A DNA stretch of 64,000 bases. Origin: an uncultured Bradyrhizobium sp. GTDB taxonomy: Bacteria; Pseudomonadota; Alphaproteobacteria; Rhizobiales; Xanthobacteraceae. The notes under the pieces are model-generated. The model was not told the origin of the DNA. It did no database searches and saw only the letters and a list, made by a program, of their open reading frames with translations. The position numbers and the translations under genes are program-made. Location of the stretch: the NCBI RefSeq assembly GCF_947648125.1, contig NZ_CANSMR010000003.1:124001-188000 (forward strand). The letters are read 5' to 3'. The first letter of the stretch is position 1, and every line of letters begins with the position of its first letter. Positions 46,140 through 55,134 of the stretch are shown piece by piece.

Positions 46140-48611
46140 ATGTCGAAAGCAGGGTTCAGCGAAGCGCAGACGATGCGTGCAGGGCTGGCGATGCTCAATC
46201 AAGCTTCGTCCGAGCGGCGCGCGGAATTCATCCAAACTGTCATGGACCGCGCTATCGCCCTGTTCCGCGACGGTCAGCTGGACAGCGCCGATCTGCTGCT
46301 CGAGACCATGGAGCAGGAACCCGAGGCGCGGTCACACGTCCTGCATGTCCGCGGCGTGATCGCGCTGCAGCGGGAGGAGGACGAGCGCGCGCTGGAGCTG
46401 ATCGGGGAAGCGGTCAGGCTCAATCCCGCCGACGGCGAAGCGCATGGCAATCTCGGCGTTCTGCTGCTGAAGGGCCGCCAGTACCCGCAGGCGCTGGCCG
46501 CCTACACTGCCGCGCTGACGCTCCGGCCGGACAACGCGGCGGCGCAGCTCGGCCTCGCCCGCGCCCTGGCGATGCTCGAGCTGAGCGATTTCGCCGACGA
46601 CGTATTCCGCGACCTGATCGCGAGCGCCCCCGATTACATCGATGCGATCGTCGATTTCGGATGGTTGCTCAGCGACACCAACCGGCACGACGCAGGCATC
46701 ACGTTGCTGCATGACGCGCTGGAACGATATCCTACCCGTACAGAGCTGCGCTCCGTGCTTGCCGTCTGCCTGTTCGGCGTCGGCAACTGGTCGGCGGCCT
46801 GGGCCGAGTATGAAGGGCGGCTGTCGGATCCCCGCGTCAACAGGCATCTGATCTCGACCGACCGGCCACGCTGGCAGGGTGAGGATCTTGCTGGCAGGAC
46901 CATCCTGCTGCAATCCGAGCAAGGCTTTGGCGACACATTTCAGTTCGTGCGCTACGCGCCGATGGTGAAGGCGCGCGGTGGCCGCGTGATCCTGCGGACG
47001 CCGCAGGTCTTGTTGTCCCTCATGCAAACCGTCGCCGGCGTCGATGATGTCGTCAGCGACGCGACCGCAGCGCCGGCATTCGACGTCCACGTGCCGCTGT
47101 TGTCCTTGCCGCTGATCTTCGATACCCGGATCGACACGGTTCCGGCGGCAACTCCCTATGTCACGCCCGATCCGGATCTGGTCGCCCGATGGCGCGAGCG
47201 CCTTCGTGAGCGCCTTGGCGACAATCCTGGCCGCGGCATGTCCGTCGGCCTGGTGTGGCAAGGCAATCCCGGCCATCTCAATGATCAGCGCCGCTCGATC
47301 CGGCTCGACCTGCTACGCACCCTGCTCGACTGTCCGCGCGCGCGATTTGTCAGCCTGCAGATCGGTCGCGGGCGTGAGCAGCTCGCCGACTTCGACGATC
47401 GTATCCTCGATACCGGCGCGCAGATCGACGCGGCATCCTTCGCCGATGCCGCAGCGATCATCGGCAATCTCGACCTCGTCATCTCGATCGACAGCGCCAT
47501 CGCGCATCTGGCCGGCGCAATGGGCAAGCCCGTCTGGATCCTGCTCGCCAATGGCAGCGATTGGCGTTGGCTGCGAGATCGCAACGATACCCCGTGGTAT
47601 CCACAAGCCCGGCTATTCCGACAAACAAGGCCGGGCGATTGGGCTGAAGTGATCGGACGGTTGAACTGCGAACTCAGGTCCCTCGCCGGGGCCAGGTCTG
47701 AGTTGCCGGCGGAACCGATCGCGGACCCGATCATGAGTTCCGCGGTTAAGATGACGGTGCCCCATGACGAGGGCGACGCGCTGGTCTGTGATGCGCTGTT
47801 CGTCGAGGCGTGCCGCCAGCATCGTGCAGGCAAACCGGATCGCGCGGCGAAACTATTCGAGCATATCCTTTCCTTCGACCACGGACACGTCAACACACTG
47901 TGCAATCTCGGCGCGATCGAGCTCGGCTTCGGCCATCATGAGCGCGCGTACACGCTGTTGCAGACCGCGGTGGCGATCGCACCTGACCTGGCGCCGGCGC
48001 GTATCGCACTCGCCGATGTGCTGATCGCGACGCACAGGACAGAGCAAGGGGTTGCTCAATACCGCAGGGCGGTCGAGCTTGCACCAACGAGCGTCGACGC
48101 CCACGCGGCATACGCAAATGCGCTGCGGAAGCTTGGCCGTGATGAGCAGGCGAGCGGCATGCCTGCCGATATGGCGAAGCGCCAGCTTCGTCAGCATTAC
48201 CGCAGGGCGCTGGAACTCGCCCCCGCCAGTGACAAACTGCACGCGCAATATGCACTGGCATTGTGCGAGCTTGGCGATCTCGATAACGCCATGCTGCATT
48301 TCCTGGCCGCGACGAAGATCAATCAGCAGCAAACCTCGGAATTCTACGAAGCGCTTGGGCGCGCATGCGCCGCACGCGGCAATTCGCAGGGCGCCGAAAT
48401 CAGCCTGAAACATGCAGTTGCGCTCGATCCGCGCCGCGTGACCGCCCATTGCGCACTTGCCGACGTCTATCTCTTGCTCGAACGACCCGATGAAGCATCG
48501 GCAAGTTTCCGTGAGGCGCTGGCGATCGATGCCGGAAGTACGGCAGCCCTGCGCGGAATTGAACGGACGCTTACGGCGCAGCGGAACACAGTCATCAACG
48601 GAATATCGTGA
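46140..48611 (+). CDS. TPR protein with central GT9-like glycosyltransferase domain
   Basis: 823 residues: TPR units (about 35-215), a central glycosyltransferase-9/heptosyltransferase-like domain (about 245-520: LLQSEQGFGDTFQFVRYAPM, VGLVWQGNPGHLNDQRRSI, LVISIDSAIAHLAGAMGKPVW, DWRWLRDRNDTPWYPQARLF), then a second TPR block (about 555-810). The arrangement is common for proteobacterial TPR-glycosyltransferases of unknown acceptor. AAGGAG at about -10 supports ATG 46140. With the SPINDLY-like gene upstream it forms a two-gene glycosylation module inside the secretion cluster. Confidence 0.88.
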   Translation: MSKAGFSEAQTMRAGLAMLNQASSERRAEFIQTVMDRAIALFRDGQLDSADLLLETMEQEPEARSHVLHVRGVIALQREEDERALELIGEAVRLNPADGEAHGNLGVLLLKGRQYPQALAAYTAALTLRPDNAAAQLGLARALAMLELSDFADDVFRDLIASAPDYIDAIVDFGWLLSDTNRHDAGITLLHDALERYPTRTELRSVLAVCLFGVGNWSAAWAEYEGRLSDPRVNRHLISTDRPRWQGEDLAGRTILLQSEQGFGDTFQFVRYAPMVKARGGRVILRTPQVLLSLMQTVAGVDDVVSDATAAPAFDVHVPLLSLPLIFDTRIDTVPAATPYVTPDPDLVARWRERLRERLGDNPGRGMSVGLVWQGNPGHLNDQRRSIRLDLLRTLLDCPRARFVSLQIGRGREQLADFDDRILDTGAQIDAASFADAAAIIGNLDLVISIDSAIAHLAGAMGKPVWILLANGSDWRWLRDRNDTPWYPQARLFRQTRPGDWAEVIGRLNCELRSLAGARSELPAEPIADPIMSSAVKMTVPHDEGDALVCDALFVEACRQHRAGKPDRAAKLFEHILSFDHGHVNTLCNLGAIELGFGHHERAYTLLQTAVAIAPDLAPARIALADVLIATHRTEQGVAQYRRAVELAPTSVDAHAAYANALRKLGRDEQASGMPADMAKRQLRQHYRRALELAPASDKLHAQYALALCELGDLDNAMLHFLAATKINQQQTSEFYEALGRACAARGNSQGAEISLKHAVALDPRRVTAHCALADVYLLLERPDEASASFREALAIDAGSTAALRGIERTLTAQRNTVINGIS

Positions 48612-48841
48612 CATGGGTTGCGTTGCCGGTGATCGCGTTGTTGCTCGCGTCGCAATCGCAGCCGTGACGCGCGCAGCAATTGTCCCGGACACAAATCAAT
48701 TCTGCATCATCGACTGTGGCACGGCATGTCGCGACGTGAGCACTCGTTGTGGTTTCATTTCCATGTCACCAACCACAGATAGAAATGTCGCGACCGACTT
48801 GAAATGTGACGATTGCCGCGGTTGGGGATGGGGCCCCTGCA

Positions 48842-49474
48842 ATGAGCGACACCAATCGAACGGCGTTGCTCGCGCTCCTCGTCACAAGCTACGACGATCT
48901 CAAACAACGTTTGACGCGCCGGACCGGGTCGGCGGATCTCGCCGACGAGGCATTGCAGGATACGTTTCTGCGCTTGAGCAAGGCGGACGGCATCGGGCCC
49001 GTTCGCGATTTGCCGGCATATCTGTTCCGCGTGGCGATGAGCGCCATCAGCAACCGGCGCGTTGCCGAACGACGCCGTCGCACGGTGCCGCAAGCGGATA
49101 CGCTGTTCGATCTACCGGACGAAACTCCCGGCCCGGACCGGATTATCGAGGCGCGATCCGAGATCGGTGCGCTCCGGCGCGCCATCCAGGAGTTACCGAC
49201 CCGTCGCCGAGAGATCTTCATGGCGATATGTGTTGAAGAAGTACCGTTGCAGCAAGTCGCAAAACGGTTCGGCATCAGCGTGCGCACGGTCCAGGTCGAG
49301 ATCAAGCAGGCGCTGGTGCATTGCGCAGTGTGCATCGATCGGAACGCGCAGATGCCACGGGCTGCGTTTCGGCGCCGAATTCCATTCACCGAGCGGGAGC
49401 GCGCGGCGCTGCATCCAACCGGCGATGGCGATACGGTGCTCGGCCGGCGATTGCCGTTGGGCGGCAGCGGGTGA
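48842..49474 (+). CDS. ECF-type RNA polymerase sigma factor
   Basis: 210 residues. Region 2 (LADEALQDTFLRLSKADGIG, DLPAYLFRVAMSAISNRRVAERRRR) and region 4 (LPTRRREIFMAICVEEVPLQQVAKRFGISVRTVQ) are those of FecI-like group-4 sigma factors. It has a 35-residue C-terminal tail. No anti-sigma factor or FecR/FecA-type partner lies next to it. Its position just before gspE suggests that it may drive the secretion genes, in parallel to VreI next to the hxc genes of P. aeruginosa. Confidence 0.88.
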   Translation: MSDTNRTALLALLVTSYDDLKQRLTRRTGSADLADEALQDTFLRLSKADGIGPVRDLPAYLFRVAMSAISNRRVAERRRRTVPQADTLFDLPDETPGPDRIIEARSEIGALRRAIQELPTRRREIFMAICVEEVPLQQVAKRFGISVRTVQVEIKQALVHCAVCIDRNAQMPRAAFRRRIPFTERERAALHPTGDGDTVLGRRLPLGGSG

Positions 49475-49638
49475 CGCGCGATGGCAAGACAAGTCCATAT
49501 CGTCCGTCGTGCCGGGGTGACCACATCGCACCCGACGCTTGAGTTGCGACGCCTTCACCATGGTCGGCGACGCGCAGCGCGAGGACTACGTGCCGCGGGT
49601 GGATCAACTGTGCAGGCCGGGTCGATCGGAGCTGTGCG

Positions 49639-51354
49639 ATGCTAGCGCGCGAAAGCGATGGGCCTGCGAGACCGGCGGTGCCGCCGATCGACTTCATGAC
49701 ATATCTCGCCGGCAAGGGCGCGTTGCGCGACAGCCAGAAGGATGAAGGGGCTGCTCGGCCGCGTCAGGCCGACGGATCGGCTGGCCATGTCGACTGGAGC
49801 GCCGTCACCAAGCTGACACCCTCGGCGCTGGCTGACGAACTGGCCAGCTTTTACAGATGCGACCGGGTTCGTCGCGACGATCTGGTCGACGGGCGCTTTG
49901 CCGGCGGCGAGATGTCGACCCGGTTCCTCAAGGAGGAGCGCCTGTTTCCCTACGAGGGCGCGGCCGGCACGTTACGTCTCGCGCTGGCCTCCCCGATCGA
50001 CGATGAAACGTTGCGCGCGGTCGAACTCATGCTGCGCCGGCCAGTGGCGCTTGCGGCAGCGACCGCCGACGATCTGGAAGCCGCATTGTCGCTACGGCTC
50101 GAGCCCGATCAGCCAAGCGACGCCGCGCAGCCCGGGACCGCCGGCGGCGAGGACGATCTCGACAATCTGCGCGACCTCGCGCGCGGTGCGCCGGTCGTGC
50201 GAGCGCTTGATGACCTGCTCCGCCTAGCCGTCGAGCAGCGAGCGACCGATCTGCACATCGAGCCCGCCGGCAATACGCTGCAGGTTCGGCTGCGCGTCGA
50301 CGGCATGCTGAAGAACGTGCCGGCACCGCCGATGACGATGGCCAAGGGCATCCTGTCACGGCTCAAGATCATGGCCGGGCTTAACATCACCGAGCGCCGG
50401 CTGGCGCAGGACGGGCGCGCCCACATCCTGGTCGGCGGCAACGAGATCGACCTGCGGGTCGCCACCATGCCGACGATGCACGGCGAATGCGCGGTCATCC
50501 GGCTGTTGCGCAAGGGAGCCGGCCTGGTCTCGCTCGACCAGATCGGGCTCAGCGCGCATCACGAGGCGGTTCTACGCAAGGCGTTGCTTGCACCATACGG
50601 AATGGTCATCGTCACCGGCCCGACCGGATCCGGCAAGACCACGACGCTCGCAGCATCGCTTGCGGTGATCAATGAACCCACCCGCAAGATCCTGACGATC
50701 GAGGACCCCGTCGAGTATCAGATACCCGGTATCACCCAGACCCAGGTGCATCCAGGCATCGGGCTCACCTTCGCATCCGCGCTGCGCTCCTTCATGCGGC
50801 TCGACCCCGACGTCATCATGGTTGGCGAGATGCGCGATTCCGAGACGGCCCATATCGGCGTCCACGCCGCGCTGACCGGCCATCTGGTGCTGACGACGCT
50901 GCACACCAACACCGCCGCGGGCGCCGTCACGCGCCTGATCGACATGGGAATCGAGAGCTTCCTCTTGGCATCGTGCGCGCGGGTGATCGCCGCGCAGCGG
51001 CTGGTCCGGATCCTGTGCGACCACTGCAAGGAACGTCACACCCTGTCGGCGGCAGATATCGCGGCGGACGAACGTTATGCGGCACTCGGCATCGAGGCTG
51101 GCGAGGTGGTCTGCCGGCCCAAGGGCTGCGATTGGTGCAGCAACACAGGCTTCCGCGGACGCAAGGGCGTGTTCGAGATCATGGAGATCGGCGCGACGCT
51201 GCGACGGTCGATCGGCCCGAAAACCGATGCCTCCGACCTTGAAGCCGTGGCCCGGCGCGCCGGCATGACGTCGATGACGGAGGACGGTGTCGCAAAATTA
51301 CGCGCCGGGCAGACCACGCTCGATGAGATATTCCGACTGACCATGAGCCTGTAG
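49639..51354 (+). CDS. gspE: Type II secretion ATPase GspE
   Basis: 571 residues. An N-terminal GspL-binding region is followed by the secretion ATPase core: DLHIEPAGNTLQVRLRVDG, Walker A GPTGSGKTTT (Lys333), Asp box ILTIEDPVEYQIPGI, Walker B SFMRLDPDVIMVGEMRDSET and His box GHLVLTTLHTNTA. The metal-binding tetracysteine is present as CDHCKER and CDWCSNTG. It is the cytoplasmic motor of pseudopilus assembly. It starts the unbroken gspEFHIJKLM run. Confidence 0.96.
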   Translation: MLARESDGPARPAVPPIDFMTYLAGKGALRDSQKDEGAARPRQADGSAGHVDWSAVTKLTPSALADELASFYRCDRVRRDDLVDGRFAGGEMSTRFLKEERLFPYEGAAGTLRLALASPIDDETLRAVELMLRRPVALAAATADDLEAALSLRLEPDQPSDAAQPGTAGGEDDLDNLRDLARGAPVVRALDDLLRLAVEQRATDLHIEPAGNTLQVRLRVDGMLKNVPAPPMTMAKGILSRLKIMAGLNITERRLAQDGRAHILVGGNEIDLRVATMPTMHGECAVIRLLRKGAGLVSLDQIGLSAHHEAVLRKALLAPYGMVIVTGPTGSGKTTTLAASLAVINEPTRKILTIEDPVEYQIPGITQTQVHPGIGLTFASALRSFMRLDPDVIMVGEMRDSETAHIGVHAALTGHLVLTTLHTNTAAGAVTRLIDMGIESFLLASCARVIAAQRLVRILCDHCKERHTLSAADIAADERYAALGIEAGEVVCRPKGCDWCSNTGFRGRKGVFEIMEIGATLRRSIGPKTDASDLEAVARRAGMTSMTEDGVAKLRAGQTTLDEIFRLTMSL

Positions 51355-51361
51355 GACGGTC

Positions 51362-52567
51362 ATGCCGCACTACCGCTATCGCGCGTTGACCAAGGCCGGC
51401 GAGATCATTCTCGGCGACCTCGACGCGCCGTCGCGCGAGGAAGTGCTGCGGCGGATCGAGTATCTCGGCCACCTGCCGGTCGAGGCCGAGATCGCGGGCC
51501 GCAGTGCGCTGCGCGCCAGTATTTCGAGCGGGAGCCTGCCCCGGCAGCGCGAACTGACCACGTTCCTTCGCCTGCTGGCGTTGCTGCTTCGCTCGGGACT
51601 GACGCTGGAAGCTGCGCTCCAGACGCTGGAGGAAGACACCAACAAGGCGGTAGCCCGCTTTGCCGGCAGGCTGCGCTCCGCGGTCTCCGGCGGCGACGGC
51701 TTCGCCGAGGCGCTCGAGCGCCACAACCAGATCATCGAGCCAATCTACATCGCGATGGTGCGCGCCGGCGAAGCCTCCGGCAAGCTGGAAGTCGTGCTGC
51801 GGGCGATCGTCGAGGACCGGACGCGGCGCGAGCAGCTGTCGCAACGGATCTCGTCGGCGGTCCGCTATCCGATGTTCCTGGTCGGGTCGGCGCTCGTCAT
51901 CCTGTTCTTCTTCCTGCTCTATGTCGTGCCGCAGTTCGAGTCGGTGTTCACGGAACTGCGCGGACGTCTCAATTCCGGCGCGGCCTTTGCGCTCACGATG
52001 TCCACCTGGCTGCGCGCCCATCTCGACGCGTTCCTTGGCGGCTGCGGCGCGGTGCTGCTGCTCGGCTGGCTGATCCTGCGCCAGCCGGCCGCGCGCGCAT
52101 CGCTGATGGCAGTGCTCGCGACCATTCCCGGCATCTCCGGCCCGATGCACGATCGCCGCACCGCCCGTTTCATCGGCACGCTGGGGCTGCTGGTGGAGAA
52201 CGGGGTCGCATTGCCGACCGCGCTGAAGATCCTGCGCGATATCATGACCGAACCCCGCTACGCTGCGGCCGTCGAGCAGGTGCACGAGCAGGTGCGCAAC
52301 GGCCGCCGTTTCATCGAGGCGTTGTCCGAGAGCGACCTGGTGCCACCGCTCGCAGTCCGCATGCTCCGGGTCGGTGATGAGACCGGAGATTTGTCGGCCA
52401 TCGCGCAGCACGCCGCCGATCTCTATGAGCAGCGGCTCGCCATCGGCCTCGACCGGCTGATGGGTGCGATCGGACCGATTACCATCATCGCCGTCAGCAT
52501 CGGTATCGGAACGCTGGTGGTATCGATCATGAGTGCGCTGCTCAGCATCACCGAGCTTGCGATGTAG
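51362..52567 (+). CDS. gspF: Type II secretion inner-membrane platform protein GspF
   Basis: 401 residues with two GspF domains and three membrane segments (about 170-190, 220-240, 370-395). Signatures: MPHYRYRALTKAGE start, LTTFLRLLALLLRSGLTLEAAL, AMVRAGEASGKLEVVL and the repeat RMLRVGDETGDLSAIAQHAA. It lies 7 bp after gspE. Confidence 0.96.
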   Translation: MPHYRYRALTKAGEIILGDLDAPSREEVLRRIEYLGHLPVEAEIAGRSALRASISSGSLPRQRELTTFLRLLALLLRSGLTLEAALQTLEEDTNKAVARFAGRLRSAVSGGDGFAEALERHNQIIEPIYIAMVRAGEASGKLEVVLRAIVEDRTRREQLSQRISSAVRYPMFLVGSALVILFFFLLYVVPQFESVFTELRGRLNSGAAFALTMSTWLRAHLDAFLGGCGAVLLLGWLILRQPAARASLMAVLATIPGISGPMHDRRTARFIGTLGLLVENGVALPTALKILRDIMTEPRYAAAVEQVHEQVRNGRRFIEALSESDLVPPLAVRMLRVGDETGDLSAIAQHAADLYEQRLAIGLDRLMGAIGPITIIAVSIGIGTLVVSIMSALLSITELAM

Positions 52568-52576
52568 GGATGGCCG

Positions 52577-53026
52577 ATGACGCGCGCAACAATCACCGGT
52601 TCGACGGCGGGCTCCACCCTGATCGAGATGATGGCGGTGATGCTGATCATCGCGATGCTGGCATCGCTGGTGGTGGCGATGGTTCCGGGCACCGGGCGCG
52701 GCAACCTGAAGGCGTTGACGCTGCAGACCGCGGCACTGCTGCGACGCGAGCGGCTTGCGGCAATTCTCACCGGGCAGAGCCGCCGCGTGTCGCTCGACGG
52801 AAATGCACGGACGATCGTCGGGCAGGCGGGCACGATCGCGATCCCTCGCGACGTCCGGGTCGATGTGATCGGCGTGAACGAGCTCTGGTCGGGACGACAG
52901 GCGGTCGTGCGGTTCGAGCCGGACGGCGCTTCGACCGGATCCGTGCTGAAATTCTCGTGGGAGAATGTGCGCTATGAGGTGGACGTCAACTGGTATAATG
53001 GCCGCGTTGCGGTCGATCTGCCCTGA
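52577..53026 (+). CDS. gspH: Type II secretion minor pseudopilin GspH
   Basis: 149 residues. The prepilin motif reads AG/STLIEMMAVMLIIAMLASLVV: Glu at +5 is present but the first mature residue is Ser instead of the usual Phe or Met. The C-terminal beta domain (LWSGRQAVVRFEPDGASTG) fits GspH. It starts 9 bp after gspF and its end overlaps gspI by 29 bp. Confidence 0.88.
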   Translation: MTRATITGSTAGSTLIEMMAVMLIIAMLASLVVAMVPGTGRGNLKALTLQTAALLRRERLAAILTGQSRRVSLDGNARTIVGQAGTIAIPRDVRVDVIGVNELWSGRQAVVRFEPDGASTGSVLKFSWENVRYEVDVNWYNGRVAVDLP

Positions 53027-53465
53027 ACCTCGCGACGCACGTGCCGGGTTCACCCTGATCGAGGCGCTGGTGGCATTGGCGTTGCTTCTGGCGTTCGTGT
53101 CGGTGCTTGGTCCGCATCTGTTTTACGCGCGCCGGATCGCGGACCGGATCGACGGCCGTATTGCAGCGCAGGTCCTGTTGCGCACGATCCTGGATTCGCC
53201 GGTCGACCGCTCGATCCTCGCCAATGGAACGCGTGACGGCGAGACCGCCGGTCTGCGCTGGTCCGTCACATCGGAGCCCATGTTCGTCGATGCCATGGCC
53301 GTGCGGCGGGACGCGCCGGCCGCAGCCGCGCCGGACAAGAAGGATGAGCCCGGCACCAAGCGTCCGAACTGGATCGCCTACCATCTCGTAGCGACAGTGT
53401 CGTGGGCGCCCGGACGGATGGTCAGCGCGGATACGCTGCGGCTCGGATTGGGAGCCGACGAATGA
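52998..53465 (+). CDS. gspI: Type II secretion minor pseudopilin GspI
   Basis: 155 residues from ATG 52998, which overlaps the end of gspH. Prepilin motif ARAG/FTLIEALVALALLLAFVSVLG, then the GspI-type beta sheet with RTILDSPVDRS. An insertion of charged residues (AAPDKKDEPGTKR) is near the C-terminal part. It forms the pseudopilus tip complex with J and K. Confidence 0.9.
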   Translation: MAALRSICPEPRDARAGFTLIEALVALALLLAFVSVLGPHLFYARRIADRIDGRIAAQVLLRTILDSPVDRSILANGTRDGETAGLRWSVTSEPMFVDAMAVRRDAPAAAAPDKKDEPGTKRPNWIAYHLVATVSWAPGRMVSADTLRLGLGADE

Positions 53466-54199
53466 GCGCAGCATGTCGAAAAGGGCTCCGCGCGGCGTCA
53501 GGCTTCACGCTGATCGAGGTGCTGGCCGCGCTCGCGATCGGGTCTGCCGTGATCGCGGCAACTGCGGTTCTGATCAACAACGTTGCGCTGAATTTCGATC
53601 GCAGGACAGGCCTGGTGGGAAAGACGGATCAGTTGCTGCTCGCGGTCGACCGCCTCGCGGCGGACGTCGGGTCCGCCCGGCAAGTAAAACAAGGTGACGG
53701 TGCGGATGCAGCCGCCGCTTTCAACGGCGATGCGAGCCAGATGACGTTCGTCACCGGAAGCAGTGCGGGTGGCGGCCGGGCTGAGGAAGTGGTCAGCCTG
53801 CAGGTCGAGGAGACTGATGGCGTCAACCATCTGGTCCGGCGCCGTGCCCGATGGCAAGGACAACGCACGCCGTTCGCGAGCCTCGCGCTGCAGGACCCCG
53901 TCGGGGTGATCGAAGGCCAGGTCGACATCGCGTTTGCATTCGGAAGTCCTGGTCCGGACGGCACGTTGTCATGGAGCACGACATGGATCGGGCAACCGCT
54001 TTTGCCGCGCCTTGTGCGGCTGACCGTTCGAGACCGCGCCAGCGGGGCCGAACTGTTGCCCGGCGTGCAGTTCACGCTGCGCGCCGACGCGCCGATCGGC
54101 TGTGCCCAGCCCGGAGCCAACGCCGACTGCGTCACCGGCAAGGCCGCATCGCCGAAGGAGACACAGGCCAAGGACCCGCCGCCGGGAGCACGCCGATGA
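53462..54199 (+). CDS. gspJ: Type II secretion minor pseudopilin GspJ
   Basis: 245 residues; ATGA overlap with gspI. Prepilin motif ASG/FTLIEVLAALAIGSAVIAAT, followed by GspJ features (LLLAVDRLAADVGSARQV, MTFVTGSSAGGG). The C-terminal tail (about 220-245) is a Pro/Lys-rich extension with a Cys pair (GCAQPGANADC). Confidence 0.92.
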   Translation: MSAACRKGLRAASGFTLIEVLAALAIGSAVIAATAVLINNVALNFDRRTGLVGKTDQLLLAVDRLAADVGSARQVKQGDGADAAAAFNGDASQMTFVTGSSAGGGRAEEVVSLQVEETDGVNHLVRRRARWQGQRTPFASLALQDPVGVIEGQVDIAFAFGSPGPDGTLSWSTTWIGQPLLPRLVRLTVRDRASGAELLPGVQFTLRADAPIGCAQPGANADCVTGKAASPKETQAKDPPPGARR

Positions 54200-55134
54200 G
54201 CAGGCCTCACACCAAACGCGGCATGGTCCTGCTCGCCGTGCTGTGGGCGATCGCGCTATGCGCCGCCCTCGCCATGGCAACCTCGGCGACGTTTCGCAGC
54301 CTCGCCGGCATCGTTCGGATCGACCGGGAGCGTGTACAAGCCGACGGACTCCTGACCGCGGGTCTCGAGGCCGCTGCCGGTATCGTCGCGGCGCTGCGAG
54401 ACACCCCGCCCGCCGAGCGCAGTTCTACGCTGACCTTCGCGACCGGATCCGTCCAGCTGACGATCAGCGATGAGGGCGGCCGCATCGACATCGGAAAGGC
54501 GCCGGTCGAACTGCTCGCCTCACTGCTCCGCTATGTCGGCGCCGAGGATGACGATGCCGCCATCGTCGCACAACGCATCGTCGCGCTTCGCGACATCGCT
54601 GGACAGGCGCGACCGAACGGTGCGCAGCCGCCGGCGAACAATGCGGCGAAGCCATCGCCGGCGGAGAAGCCTGACCAGCCGGCGGCAGCGTCCACGCCGT
54701 TCACTGACATCGGGCAGATCGCCGATATTCCCGGCATGCAGCCGCAATGGATGGCGGCGATGGCGCCCTTGATCACCGTCTTCGGCAGCGGCGGCGTCAA
54801 TCCGCTCACCGCGCCGGTCGCGGTGCTGCGGGCGTTGCCGTCGTTCGATGCGGAGCATCTTGACGCCTTCCTCGAAATGCGGAGCTCGCCGTTCGTCGAT
54901 CCCGAGCGCCTCTCCTTCCTGCTCGGACCGGCGCAAAAATACCTGAAGGTTCAGCAGACGCGTGTGGTCGCGGTAGACCTCGTCGCCGGCACGACCGGCG
55001 GCTACACCGCCGCGGCCAGAGCGTTCATCGTGCTGCTCCCGGACGACAAGCAACCGTATCGGGTTCTGGCCTGGACACCGATCTCGCGGTTCGCAAGGAC
55101 AGGCGTCGTCGCATCGCTGGAGGCACGCCGATGA
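54196..55134 (+). CDS. gspK: Type II secretion minor pseudopilin GspK
   Basis: 312 residues; ATGA overlap with gspJ. Start KRG/MVLLAVLWAIALCAALAM lacks Glu at +5, as is characteristic of GspK, the cap of the pseudopilus tip. The SAM-like helical domain shows FTDIGQIADIPGM and VNPLTAPVAVLRALPSFDAEHLDAFL. A Pro/Ala-rich insertion (about 140-165) is species-specific looking. Confidence 0.92.
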   Translation: MSRPHTKRGMVLLAVLWAIALCAALAMATSATFRSLAGIVRIDRERVQADGLLTAGLEAAAGIVAALRDTPPAERSSTLTFATGSVQLTISDEGGRIDIGKAPVELLASLLRYVGAEDDDAAIVAQRIVALRDIAGQARPNGAQPPANNAAKPSPAEKPDQPAAASTPFTDIGQIADIPGMQPQWMAAMAPLITVFGSGGVNPLTAPVAVLRALPSFDAEHLDAFLEMRSSPFVDPERLSFLLGPAQKYLKVQQTRVVAVDLVAGTTGGYTAAARAFIVLLPDDKQPYRVLAWTPISRFARTGVVASLEARR

